Of a DNA stretch of 64,000 bases, positions 35,085 to 43,613 are shown piece by piece. The first letter of the stretch is position 1; each line of letters starts with the position of its first letter. The DNA is from Mixta sp. Marseille-Q2659 (lineage in GTDB: Bacteria; Pseudomonadota; Gammaproteobacteria; Enterobacterales; Enterobacteriaceae), in assembly GCF_940807255.1 (NCBI RefSeq), contig NZ_CALNWY010000021.1:1-64000 (forward strand), read 5' to 3'. The notes under the pieces were generated by a model. That model ran no database searches. It saw nothing but the letters and a program-made list of their open reading frames with translations, and was not told the DNA's origin. The position numbers and the translations under genes are program-made.

Positions 35085-35105
35085 GAAATGTTATTTTATC
35101 ACGTC
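35085..35105 (-). promoter_or_regulatory. Candidate Zur operator upstream of zur
   Basis: GAAATGTTATTTTATCACGT matches the left half of the Zur box GAAATGTTATANTATAACATTTC perfectly, and the right half partially. It begins 20 bases before the zur start, which suggests autoregulation. Confidence 0.5.
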
Positions 35106-35194
35106 GCTTAAAAAACGCCGACTCCTTCCTTAACCTTGTCTAAAAGCGCATAAAACTGCCTGAAGTCACTAAAAAACCGTAAATACCGTACCGC

Positions 35195-35220
35195 GTATCA
35201 TCGCGGTAACGCGTTGATAC
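35195..35220. repeat. 26-base dyad in the zur / TraF-like gene intergenic region
   Basis: Arms GTATCA-T-CGCG (35195-35205) and CGCG-T-TGATAC (35210-35220) around a GTAA centre. Ten pairs with a single T/T mismatch. No T-run, so it is more like an operator or RNA hairpin than a terminator. The 441-base gap (35066-35506) also holds the Zur-like site and a small GATTGCT/AGCAATC hairpin at 35368-35390. Confidence 0.8.
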
Positions 35221-35506
35221 GGCTTGAAGAAATAACAATCTTATTTAGATCCGGCTGGAACTGCTGTTTTCCTGTTTGCATGCGAAAAAATATCCAGCTA
35301 ATGTTCAATCAGGCTTAAGAACAGCAGAAAAGTTAAACTGCCAAAATAAGATAACAGCTAAGCCACCGATTGCTTATAAAAGCAGCAATCCACTGATAAG
35401 TCGGGGAAAAAGGCCTGAGTTCCGGGCAATAAAATGGGCGATTGCTGGTCATCATTTACTCAGCGATCTCCTTCTTACATTCAGCTTATTTTGGTGGCGT
35501 CTGAAA

Positions 35507-36751
35507 ATGGCAATGAAAAACATTCAAGGTTTGAAACTTTCCCCGGTAGCGGTATTAACGTCGTTAATCTTTACCTCATTTTCTTCCTTTGCAGGCGGCA
35601 GCTATTTTGATGCGCGTAACGATGCCATGGGCGGCACCGGCGTGGCTTCATCTAACTATACGACCGCGCCTTTATCTAACCCGGCTTTACTGACGAAAGG
35701 GCGCGCAGAAGATCGCGTTAGCGTTATCCTGCCGTCAGTCGGCGTGCAGATAACCGATAAAGACAAAATGGTCGATAAGATTGACGATGTCACCGATACC
35801 GTTAATTACTACCAGAATGTGTTTAGAGATTTCGACCTTATCGATCTAATCACTAACTCTTCAGACATCCGTTTCGCTTCTGGCGATCTGGCCAATCAGC
35901 TGCGTGATTTACGCGGCAATAAGGCGGACGGCGCCGCTGGCGCGGCGATTGTAGTCGCCGTGCCGAATGAAACCCTGCCCTTTGCTTTTGTCGCGAAAGC
36001 CTACGGTACGGCGCATTTACAGACCGACGTAGTGCAAAGCGATATTGACTATCTTGATTCCGTGGCGGCGGGCACACTACCTGGCGACCCGTATCTGCTG
36101 CGTTCCAGCGCGACCGGCGTGGCGGCGATTGTGGCGGACTATGGTATTGCTGTTGCCCACGAATTTATGATCGGCGAACAGCCGGTTTCTGTGGGTATTA
36201 CGCCTAAGTTGCAACAAACGCGTCTCTATAATTATCGCGCCTCGGTTTACAATTTTGATAAAGATAAAGTCACCAACAGCGAATACCGCACCAACGATAC
36301 CGGTTTCAACATTGATGCGGGCCTTTCTACTGACGTAGGTGAAAACTGGACCTTCGGCCTGAGCGCGCAAAACCTGATTTCGCGCGATATCGATACCAAA
36401 GAGGTAAATGGCTATCGCGATACTTACCAGATTCGCCCGCTGGTGACTGCAGGCGCCGCCTGGCATACAGAAAAGCTGACGGCATCGCTGGATGTAGATG
36501 CGACCCGTACTAAACGCTTTAAATCACAGGATGACAGTCAGTATGCTGGCGTGGGTGTGGAATACCGCGTGCTGGACTGGCTGCAGCTGCGCGGCGGCTA
36601 TCACGCCGATATGAAATCAAACGATACCAACGTGGTCAGCGCCGGCTTTGGCATTTCACCATTTAATAACCGCGTTCACCTCGATCTGGCAGGTTCAGTA
36701 GGCGAAGACAATACCTGGGGCGCAATGGCGCAGCTGGGCTTCTCTTTCTAA
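35507..36751 (+). CDS. TraF-like (TraF_2 family) outer-membrane beta-barrel protein
   Basis: 414-residue exported protein; signal peptide ends near SSFAGGSYFDARNDAMGGTG, a start typical of FadL/TraF_2-type barrels. The body alternates short polar and hydrophobic strands and ends in AQLGFSF with a terminal phenylalanine, the outer-membrane barrel signature. Family members are often labelled conjugal transfer TraF by similarity, but nothing conjugative is nearby and the name should not be taken as function. ATG 35507 or 35513 both precede the signal; the longer frame to 35276 is untranslated leader. Role unknown. Confidence 0.7.
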   Translation: MAMKNIQGLKLSPVAVLTSLIFTSFSSFAGGSYFDARNDAMGGTGVASSNYTTAPLSNPALLTKGRAEDRVSVILPSVGVQITDKDKMVDKIDDVTDTVNYYQNVFRDFDLIDLITNSSDIRFASGDLANQLRDLRGNKADGAAGAAIVVAVPNETLPFAFVAKAYGTAHLQTDVVQSDIDYLDSVAAGTLPGDPYLLRSSATGVAAIVADYGIAVAHEFMIGEQPVSVGITPKLQQTRLYNYRASVYNFDKDKVTNSEYRTNDTGFNIDAGLSTDVGENWTFGLSAQNLISRDIDTKEVNGYRDTYQIRPLVTAGAAWHTEKLTASLDVDATRTKRFKSQDDSQYAGVGVEYRVLDWLQLRGGYHADMKSNDTNVVSAGFGISPFNNRVHLDLAGSVGEDNTWGAMAQLGFSF

Positions 36752-36757
36752 GCGTAC

Positions 36758-36785
36758 AGGGCTGCGTCGTTTCTGGCGCAGCCCT
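36758..36785 (+). terminator. Hairpin after the TraF-like gene
   Basis: AGGGCTGCG/CGCAGCCCT nine-base stem (36758-36766 with 36777-36785), six bases after the stop. No T-run follows, so termination is probable but not certain. Confidence 0.5.
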
Positions 36786-36853
36786 ACAGCCCGCGCAGCA
36801 AGCTGTGTTATCATTGCGCATAATTTCCACGAACGCGCCGAGTTTCCCGTTTT

Positions 36854-37849
36854 ATGTCCCAGGTTTTTTCTTCCCAACGCTTTTCCATCGCGCCGATGCT
36901 TGACTGGACCGATCGCCATTGCCGCTATTTTCATCGCCAGCTTACGCGCAATACGCTGCTCTATACCGAAATGGTGACCACCGGCGCCATCATTCATGGT
37001 AAAGGCGATTATCTGGCCTATAGCGAGGCGGAGCATCCGGTTGCGCTCCAGCTGGGCGGCAGCGATCCAGCCGCGCTGGCGCAGTGCGCGCAGCTGGCGC
37101 AGGCGCGCGGCTACGATGAGATCAATCTCAACGTTGGTTGTCCTTCCGATCGCGTACAGAACGGCCGTTTCGGCGCTTGTCTGATGGGCGAGGCGGCGCT
37201 GGTGGCGGATTGCGTGAAGGCGATGCGCGATGTGGTGTCAATTCCGGTAACGGTTAAAACCCGTATCGGCATTGACGATCAGGATAGTTATGAGTTTCTG
37301 TGTGATTTTATCGGTACGGTGGCTCAGCAGGGTGGCTGCGATACCTTTATTATTCATGCGCGCAAGGCCTGGCTTTCTGGCCTGAGTCCGAAAGAAAACC
37401 GTGAGATCCCACCGCTTGATTATCCGCGTGTCTATCAGCTGAAGCGCGATTTTCCGCAGCTTACGCTGGCGATCAATGGCGGCGTGAAAACACTGGAAGA
37501 AGCGAAAGAACATTTACAACATCTGGACGGCGTGATGATGGGCCGCGAAGCCTATCAAAATCCAGGGCTGCTGGCGCAGGTGGATCGTGAACTGTTCGGC
37601 AGCAGCACGCCGGATGCCGATCCGGTTGCCGTAGTACGCGCGATGTATCCTTATATTGAGCGCGAGCTGGCGCAGGGAACCTATTTGGGGCACGTTACGC
37701 GCCATATGCTGGGCCTGTTCCAGGGCATTCCCGGCGCGCGACAGTGGCGACGCTATTTAAGTGAGAATGCGCATAAGCCAGGCGCGGGCATCGAAGTCGT
37801 GGAAAAAGCGCTGTCGCTGGTGGCTGATAAAATGACAGCAACCGCCTGA
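36854..37849 (+). CDS. dusA: tRNA-dihydrouridine synthase A
   Basis: FMN-dependent enzyme that reduces uridines 20/20a in the D-loop of tRNA. 331 residues with a TIM-barrel: [14 protein letters not shown] at the start, [12 protein letters not shown] with catalytic Cys96, [10 protein letters not shown], and the C-terminal helical tRNA-binding domain. pspG, which follows dusA in E. coli, is not present. Confidence 0.97.
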   Translation: MSQVFSSQRFSIAPMLDWTDRHCRYFHRQLTRNTLLYTEMVTTGAIIHGKGDYLAYSEAEHPVALQLGGSDPAALAQCAQLAQARGYDEINLNVGCPSDRVQNGRFGACLMGEAALVADCVKAMRDVVSIPVTVKTRIGIDDQDSYEFLCDFIGTVAQQGGCDTFIIHARKAWLSGLSPKENREIPPLDYPRVYQLKRDFPQLTLAINGGVKTLEEAKEHLQHLDGVMMGREAYQNPGLLAQVDRELFGSSTPDADPVAVVRAMYPYIERELAQGTYLGHVTRHMLGLFQGIPGARQWRRYLSENAHKPGAGIEVVEKALSLVADKMTATA

Positions 37850-37868
37850 TTTGTTTTGGAATTGTTAA

Positions 37869-37904
37869 AGCCCGTGCGTTAACCGCATGGGTTTTTCTTT
37901 TTTT
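37869..37904 (+). terminator. Terminator of dusA
   Basis: CCCGTGCG/CGCATGGG stem (37871-37878 with 37884-37891, one G-T pair) followed by a 13-base T-rich run. The 330-base gap to qor (37850-38179) otherwise holds only the qor terminator; I see no gene. Confidence 0.85.
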
Positions 37905-38116
37905 GGCGCTACGTAAAATGAGTTATAACGATTATTGGTATCGTGTTATCAATGAGTTAACTAATAAAGAAGCCGGATGCGCGCTGGATCACAGAGTGGC
38001 GTTTTGCTTAGCTATTTTTCGCAATTAAACATATTTTTTACTTATGAATTCTGCGAGACTGTTTTCGTTGAGTCGAAAACAATCCCTCGCCGCTGTCCCC
38101 TACAACAGTGCGAACG

Positions 38117-38151
38117 ATAAAAAAGAAAAAAGGGCTTCCTTCGGGAAGCCC
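38117..38151 (-). terminator. Terminator of qor
   Basis: GGGCTTCC/GGAAGCCC stem (38132-38139 with 38144-38151); on the minus strand it runs into TTTTTTCTTTTTT. Confidence 0.9.
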
Positions 38152-38179
38152 AATTTATATCTGTCGTCAGCTAACTTTG

Positions 38180-39163
38180 TTACGGAATCAACAGGCTGGA
38201 GCCTTGCGTCGAGCGGCTTTCCAGCGTGGTATGCGCCCGCTGCGCCTCGCTTAACGGAAAACGCTGGTTCTCCGGCACCTCAACCTTAATCGCGCCGCTG
38301 GCAAGCATCGAAAACAGGTCGTTACTGGCGCGCTGTAGCTCATCGCGCGAGGTGATGTAGCCGTTCAGCGAAGGGCGCGTCAGATAAAGCGATCCTTTCT
38401 GATTCAGGATTGCCAGATCGATGCCGGTCACCGGGCCGGAAGAATTGCCGAAGCTGACCATCAGGCCGCGCCGCTGCAGGCAGTTAAGCGAAGCTTCCCA
38501 GGTTGCTTTACCTACTGAGTCATAAACCACCCGTACTTTTTTACCGTCGGTCAGTTCGCTGACGCGTTGGGCAATATCCTCTTCACGATAGTTAATCGTC
38601 GCCCAGGCGCCGCGATCTTTCGCCAGCTGTGCTTTTTCCGCTGAGCCGACCGTTCCGATCAGATGCGCACCCAGCGCTTTCGCCCACTGGCAGGCAATCA
38701 ACCCGACGCCACCAGCGGCTGCGTGGAATAAAAAGGTTTCGCCGGGCTGCACTTTATAGGTCTGGCGCAGCAGATAATGTACGGTTAGTCCTTTCAGAAA
38801 CGAGGCCGCCGCCTGTTCAAAGGAGAGCGCGTCCGGCAGCAGCGCAATTTTGTCCTGATGAACGTTATGAATTTCGCTATAGGCGCCCAGCGGCGACTGC
38901 GCGTACACCACGCGATCGCCCGGCTTGATGGCTGTCACCTGGCTGCCTACTTTCACCACCACGCCAGCGGCTTCGGTGCCGATGCCCGACGGCAGTTCAG
39001 GCACCGGATAAAGCCCGCTGCGTACATAGGTATCGATATAATTAATCCCGATCGCTTTGTTCTCTACCTGCACCTCATTTTCTGCAGGATCGGCCGGTTC
39101 GAAGTCGATCAGCTGAAGTTCTTCCGGCCCGCCGTACCGGGCAATTTGAATACGTTTTGCCAT
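38180..39163 (-). CDS. qor: NADPH:quinone oxidoreductase Qor
   Basis: 327 residues, the E. coli length. A zinc-less MDR-family enzyme (zeta-crystallin type) that reduces quinones with NADPH: GroES-like N-terminal domain (GINYIDTYVRSGLYP), then a Rossmann domain with AAAGGVGLIACQWAKALGA. ATG 39163 is the E. coli-equivalent start; the frame runs farther upstream into the dnaB promoter region. Divergent from dnaB. Confidence 0.96.
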   Translation of the reverse strand: MAKRIQIARYGGPEELQLIDFEPADPAENEVQVENKAIGINYIDTYVRSGLYPVPELPSGIGTEAAGVVVKVGSQVTAIKPGDRVVYAQSPLGAYSEIHNVHQDKIALLPDALSFEQAAASFLKGLTVHYLLRQTYKVQPGETFLFHAAAGGVGLIACQWAKALGAHLIGTVGSAEKAQLAKDRGAWATINYREEDIAQRVSELTDGKKVRVVYDSVGKATWEASLNCLQRRGLMVSFGNSSGPVTGIDLAILNQKGSLYLTRPSLNGYITSRDELQRASNDLFSMLASGAIKVEVPENQRFPLSEAQRAHTTLESRSTQGSSLLIP

Positions 39164-39259
39164 TACCACTCCTGTCGCTTTCCAGTGATGACATGACGCC
39201 AGGCAGACGAAAAACGGGTATACTTGCGCGTCACTCACAGATTCGGTATTGCATTCACT

Positions 39260-40666
39260 ATGGCAGGAAATAAACCCACCAACAAATCCAACGAGGTTCG
39301 CGATCGCCAGGTAGAAGGGCTGAAATTGCCGCCCCATTCGCTGGAAGCGGAGCAGTCGGTGCTGGGCGGGTTGATGCTGGACAACGAGCGCTGGGATAAC
39401 GTCTCAGAGCGCGTCGTGGCCGAAGACTTCTACAGTCGCCCTCATCGTCTGATATTCAGTGAAATGCAGCGTCTGCTGGAAGGTGGCCAGCCCATCGACT
39501 TAATTACGCTTTCCGATTCGCTGGAGCAGCGCGGCGAGCTGGATATGGTTGGCGGCTTTGCTTACCTGGCTGAGCTGTCGAAAAATACGCCCAGCGCCGC
39601 CAACATCAACGCCTACGCCGACATTGTGCGCGAGCGCGCGGTGGTGCGCGAGATGATCGCGGTCGCTAACCAGATCGCCGATGCCGGTTACGATCCACAG
39701 GGCCGCAGCAGCGAAGATCTGCTCGATTTTGCCGAGTCGAACGTCTTTAAAATCGCTGAACAGCGCGCCAATAAAGATGAAGGCCCAAAAAACATTGAGC
39801 AGATCCTGGAAGCGACGGTTTCACGTATCGAGTCGCTGTATCAGAAGCCGCATGATGGCGTAACCGGCGTCGATACCGGTTATCAGGATCTCAATAAAAA
39901 AACCGCCGGTCTGCAGGGTTCCGACCTGATTATCGTGGCGGCGCGTCCGTCGATGGGTAAAACCACCTTCGCCATGAACCTGTGCGAAAACGCCGCGATG
40001 CTGCATGAAAAACCGGTATTGATCTTCAGTCTGGAGATGCCCAGCGAGCAGATTATGATGCGTATGCTCGCTTCGCTGTCGCGCGTCGACCAGACCCGTA
40101 TTCGTACCGGCCAGCTGGATGATGAGGACTGGGCGCGAATTTCCGGCACCATGGGCGTGCTGCTGGAGAAAAAGAACATCTATATCGATGATTCTTCCGG
40201 CCTGACACCCACCGAAGTCCGCTCGCGCGCGCGCCGTATTTTCCGCGAAAATAACGGCCTGAGCATGATTATGATCGATTACCTTCAGCTGATGCGCGTG
40301 CCGTCGCTTTCTGACAACCGTACGCTGGAGATCGCCGAGATTTCCCGCTCGCTGAAAGCGTTGGCGAAAGAGCTGAATGTGCCGGTGGTAGCGCTGTCGC
40401 AGCTGAACCGCTCGCTGGAGCAGCGTGCCGATAAACGCCCGGTCAACTCCGATCTGCGTGAATCCGGCTCGATCGAGCAGGACGCCGATTTGATCATGTT
40501 TATCTATCGTGACGAGGTTTATCACGAAAACAGCGACCTGAAAGGGATCGCCGAGATCATTATCGGTAAACAGCGTAACGGTCCAATTGGTACGGTGCGC
40601 CTGACCTTTAACGGCCAGTGGTCGCGTTTTGACAACTACGCCGGACCGCAGTACGACGACGAATAA
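39260..40666 (+). CDS. dnaB: Replicative DNA helicase DnaB
   Basis: 468-residue hexameric helicase of the replication fork (E. coli 471). N-terminal helical domain that binds DnaG primase, linker, then RecA-like ATPase with Walker A ARPSMGKTT (228-236), Walker B IMIDYLQLM and RPxxSDLRESGSIEQDAD near the end. ATG 39260 gives MAGNKPTNKS. No intein or insertion. Confidence 0.98.
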   Translation: MAGNKPTNKSNEVRDRQVEGLKLPPHSLEAEQSVLGGLMLDNERWDNVSERVVAEDFYSRPHRLIFSEMQRLLEGGQPIDLITLSDSLEQRGELDMVGGFAYLAELSKNTPSAANINAYADIVRERAVVREMIAVANQIADAGYDPQGRSSEDLLDFAESNVFKIAEQRANKDEGPKNIEQILEATVSRIESLYQKPHDGVTGVDTGYQDLNKKTAGLQGSDLIIVAARPSMGKTTFAMNLCENAAMLHEKPVLIFSLEMPSEQIMMRMLASLSRVDQTRIRTGQLDDEDWARISGTMGVLLEKKNIYIDDSSGLTPTEVRSRARRIFRENNGLSMIMIDYLQLMRVPSLSDNRTLEIAEISRSLKALAKELNVPVVALSQLNRSLEQRADKRPVNSDLRESGSIEQDADLIMFIYRDEVYHENSDLKGIAEIIIGKQRNGPIGTVRLTFNGQWSRFDNYAGPQYDDE

Positions 40667-40769
40667 CATGCACGTTTTGTGCATCGCTCCCGCGTCATCA
40701 GAAAATTGTGTTGGACATTTGCCGCCCGGCTGCGCTTATCTGTAACGATCGTAGCGCTAAAAGCGGCAA

Positions 40770-41267
40770 ATGCAGATGACACAGATTGACGATTACGACC
40801 TGAAAATTCTTACCCTGTTGCAGGCCAATGGACGTTTAACCAATCAGGAATTAAGCGATCTGGTCGGCCTGTCTGCTTCGCAATGTTCCCGTCGTCGCAT
40901 CAACCTTGAGCAGGCAAATCTGATTCTGGGCTATCACGCCCGCGTATCGCCCGATGCCGTTGGGCTCGGGATGATCGGTCTGATTGAAGTACGCCTGATT
41001 AATCACACTTCTGATTATGTGGAGAGCTTCCATCAGATGGTGGCGGAGCAGGACGCGATCGTCGATGCCTATAAAACTACCGGTGATGCTGACTATTTGC
41101 TTAAGGTTGCCGTGGCGAGCCTGGCGGAGCTGAGCGCCTTAATCAGCGAGCTGGTGGCCGGACACCGCAGCGTGGCGCACGTGAAAACCTCCGTGGTGTT
41201 AAACCGCCTGAAAGAAAATGGCCTGACGATAGCCGTACCCGCGCCGCGACATCAAAAAAATGCCTGA
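40770..41267 (+). CDS. Lrp/AsnC-family transcriptional regulator
   Basis: 165 residues. N-terminal helix-turn-helix (DDYDLKILTLLQANGRLTNQELSDLVGLSASQCSRRR) and C-terminal RAM effector-binding domain (GLIEVRLINHT, GDADYLLKVAV). Such proteins usually sense amino acids. It sits 81 bases before tyrB on the same strand, where E. coli has alr, so control of or response to aromatic or branched amino acids is plausible but unproven. Start may be ATG 40770 or ATG 40776; neither has a strong ribosome site. Confidence 0.88.
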   Translation: MQMTQIDDYDLKILTLLQANGRLTNQELSDLVGLSASQCSRRRINLEQANLILGYHARVSPDAVGLGMIGLIEVRLINHTSDYVESFHQMVAEQDAIVDAYKTTGDADYLLKVAVASLAELSALISELVAGHRSVAHVKTSVVLNRLKENGLTIAVPAPRHQKNA

Positions 41268-41348
41268 CGCAGGTAAAAGTGCATCGATACTGCTTACAAC
41301 GGACGTTATGCTGTCTGACCAATAACAAAATCACTATGGAGATTCATC

Positions 41349-42542
41349 GTGTTTCAGAAAGTTGATGCCTACGCTGGCGATCCAATCCTTACTTTAATGG
41401 AAACTTTCAGGCTGGATCCGCGTCCGCACAAGGTTAACCTGAGCATTGGCCTCTATTACAACGAGCAGGGCATTATTCCGCAGCTGCAGGCGGTCGCCGC
41501 AGCGGAGACGCGTCTGAATGCACAGCCGCAGCAGGCTTCGCTCTATTTACCGATGGACGGACTGGCCAGCTATCGTCAGGCGATTGCGCCGTTGCTGTTT
41601 GGCGCCCAACACGCGGCGCTGCAGGCAAACCGTATCGCTACCATTCAGACCGTTGGCGGCTCCGGCGCGCTGAAAGTTGGCGCAGATTTTCTGAAACGTT
41701 ATTTCCCGCAGTCGCAGGTATGGGTAAGCGATCCGACCTGGGAAAACCACGTGGCAATCTTTGCCGGTGCCGGTTTTGAGGTGCATACCTACCCCTGGTA
41801 CGACGCGCAAACCAACGGCGTAAAATTCGATGCGTTCCTCGCTAAACTGGCCTCACTGCCTGCGCAAAGCGTGGTGCTGCTGCATCCCTGCTGCCATAAC
41901 CCGACCGGCGCCGATTTAACTAACGAGCAGTGGGATCGCGTGGTCGAGGTGCTGAAAGCGCAGCAGCTGATCCCGTTCCTGGATATCGCTTACCAGGGCT
42001 TTGGCGCTGGCATGGAGGAGGATGCGTATGCGATCCGTGCCATCGCCGCCGCCGGTATTTCAGCGCTGGTCAGCAACTCGTTCTCAAAAATTTTCTCATT
42101 GTACGGCGAGCGCGTCGGCGGCTTGTCGGTGGTTTGCAGCGATGCGGAAGAAGCGGCGCGCGTCCAGGGACAGCTCAAGGCGACGGTACGTCGCAACTAT
42201 TCATCGCCGCCAAACTTCGGCGCACAGGTTGTCGCCTGCGTACTGAATGACGAGGCGCTGAAAGCGAGCTGGCTGGCGGAAGTCGAAGCGATGCGCCTGC
42301 GTATTCTGGAGATGCGCCAGTCGCTGGTCGCGGCGCTGAGTACCGCGCTGCCGGGCAGAAATTTTGACTATCTGTTGCAGCAGCGCGGTATGTTCAGCTA
42401 CACCGGCCTGAACGCGCAGCAGGTCGATCGCCTGCGCGACGAGTTCGGCATCTACTTGATCCACAGCGGACGCATCTGCGTGGCTGGTCTGAACAGCAAA
42501 AATGTTCACCAGGTCGCGGAAGCCTTCGCGGCGGTGATGTAA
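41349..42542 (+). CDS. tyrB: Aromatic amino acid aminotransferase TyrB
   Basis: PLP enzyme for the last step of tyrosine, phenylalanine and leucine synthesis. 397 residues as in E. coli. PLP lysine at 247 in [16 protein letters not shown]; the conserved NPTG lies in [15 protein letters not shown] 41349 has GGAG ten bases before it. I could not find a clear TyrR box upstream. Confidence 0.97.
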   Translation: MFQKVDAYAGDPILTLMETFRLDPRPHKVNLSIGLYYNEQGIIPQLQAVAAAETRLNAQPQQASLYLPMDGLASYRQAIAPLLFGAQHAALQANRIATIQTVGGSGALKVGADFLKRYFPQSQVWVSDPTWENHVAIFAGAGFEVHTYPWYDAQTNGVKFDAFLAKLASLPAQSVVLLHPCCHNPTGADLTNEQWDRVVEVLKAQQLIPFLDIAYQGFGAGMEEDAYAIRAIAAAGISALVSNSFSKIFSLYGERVGGLSVVCSDAEEAARVQGQLKATVRRNYSSPPNFGAQVVACVLNDEALKASWLAEVEAMRLRILEMRQSLVAALSTALPGRNFDYLLQQRGMFSYTGLNAQQVDRLRDEFGIYLIHSGRICVAGLNSKNVHQVAEAFAAVM

Positions 42543-42612
42543 AACTGCCAGCTTCTTGCTGCGGTGACAGAAAGCAATGACAGTGGCAGCACTAAGGGAT
42601 TACCGAATAAAA

Positions 42613-42637
42613 AAGGCGGCGCAGGCCGCCTTACTTT
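42613..42637 (+). terminator. Terminator of tyrB
   Basis: AAGGCGGC/GCCGCCTT stem (42613-42620 with 42625-42632) then ACTTTTG. The 276-base gap to yjbQ holds no other recognisable element; aphA of E. coli is absent. Confidence 0.75.
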
Positions 42638-42818
42638 TGCCGCCAGTTCTTCGCTTCAGATTCAGATGCCGCCTGTTTTCCTGCTGGTAAAAGCGGGTCA
42701 ACTGTTGAAACGGCGCCGGTCTCTTTTCTGCGGTTCCCCTCTTTTTCTGCACTGCGGGTTTACCTTTGCGCCACATGCTGCACACTTAACAGAGTCATTC
42801 AGTTAAGGAGCAAGTGTT

Positions 42819-43235
42819 ATGTGGCAACAACAAACCCTGTCGCTGGGCGCTAAAGCGCGCGGCTTTCACCTGGTTACCGATGAAATTCTCGAACAGCTGC
42901 CGGTACTACGTGACATCAATACAGGGTTACTGCACCTGCTGCTACAGCATACTTCCGCTTCGCTCACGCTAAATGAAAATTGCGATCCCACCGTGCGTAG
43001 CGATATGGAGCAGCATTTTCTGCGTCAGGTGCCGGAAAGCGCGCCTTATGAACACGATTACGAAGGCGCGGACGATATGCCTGCGCACATCAAATCATCA
43101 TTGCTTGGCGTTTCGCTGCTGCTGCCGGTTAGCCGTGGACGTCTGGTATTAGGCACGTGGCAGGGGATTTGGCTGGGAGAACACCGCGTTCGCGGCGGTT
43201 CACGTCGCATTGTCGCCACGCTGCAAGGGGAGTAA
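42819..43235 (+). CDS. yjbQ: YjbQ family protein (UPF0047)
   Basis: 138-residue cytoplasmic protein. Family core: [21 protein letters not shown], with conserved His and Asn, and [30 protein letters not shown]. Family members show a side thiamine-phosphate synthase activity; physiological role unknown. Two bases separate it from yjbR, so they form one unit. AAGGAG precedes the start. Confidence 0.94.
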   Translation: MWQQQTLSLGAKARGFHLVTDEILEQLPVLRDINTGLLHLLLQHTSASLTLNENCDPTVRSDMEQHFLRQVPESAPYEHDYEGADDMPAHIKSSLLGVSLLLPVSRGRLVLGTWQGIWLGEHRVRGGSRRIVATLQGE

Positions 43236-43237
43236 CC

Positions 43238-43576
43238 ATGAATACCTCAGATCTGTTGTCTTACTGCATGAGTAAAGAAGGCGCTGAACAGCGCGTCCAC
43301 AGCGACTGGAAGGCGACCCAAATCCAGGCGGACGGCGTCCTGTTCGCCATGGTGCATGAGTCGGAAGGGCGACCGGCGCTCTCGCTGAAAACCTCACCGG
43401 CGCTGGCTGATTTATTGCGTCAGCAGCATGCGGATGTGTTTCCCAGCGCCCATCTGAATAAATCGCACTGGAGTACGCTTTACCTGGACGGCAATTTAAA
43501 GGATTCGCAGATTTACTATCTGGTGGATGCGTCGTTACAGCAGGCGCTGGCGACCAAAGCGGCGGGGAGTCATTAA
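43238..43576 (+). CDS. yjbR: MmcQ/YjbR-family protein
   Basis: 112-residue protein with the CyaY-like YjbR fold (a double-wing DNA-binding-like domain). It has the typical FAMVHESEGRPALSLKTSP and HLNKSHWSTLYLDG segments. ATG 43238 follows GGGGAG from the end of yjbQ. Function unknown. Confidence 0.93.
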   Translation: MNTSDLLSYCMSKEGAEQRVHSDWKATQIQADGVLFAMVHESEGRPALSLKTSPALADLLRQQHADVFPSAHLNKSHWSTLYLDGNLKDSQIYYLVDASLQQALATKAAGSH

Positions 43577-43578
43577 AT

Positions 43579-43607
43579 TGTCGCTGCGGGGACAGGCCGC
43601 AGCGACA
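43579..43607 (+). terminator. Hairpin between yjbR and adh
   Basis: Perfect 11-base stem TGTCGCTGCGG/CCGCAGCGACA (43579-43589 with 43597-43607) between the convergent genes. No T-run on either side, but the only plausible transcript end here. Confidence 0.6.
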
Positions 43608-43613
43608 GCGTGA

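Noticed and set aside
35507..36751. Conjugative element inferred from the TraF-like protein
   Set aside because: No other transfer genes, integrase or attachment sites nearby; the similarity is to a barrel family only.
38044..38289. 81-codon frame in the dusA-qor gap, considered as a pspG replacement
   Set aside because: It runs through the qor terminator and into qor antisense; it has no hydrophobic PspG-like sequence and no ribosome site.
41268..41348. TyrR box before tyrB
   Set aside because: No TGTAAA-N6-TTTACA-like dyad of acceptable quality in the 81-base gap.
42564..42806. 80-codon frame between tyrB and yjbQ
   Set aside because: It spans the tyrB terminator, lacks a ribosome site and has no recognisable features.
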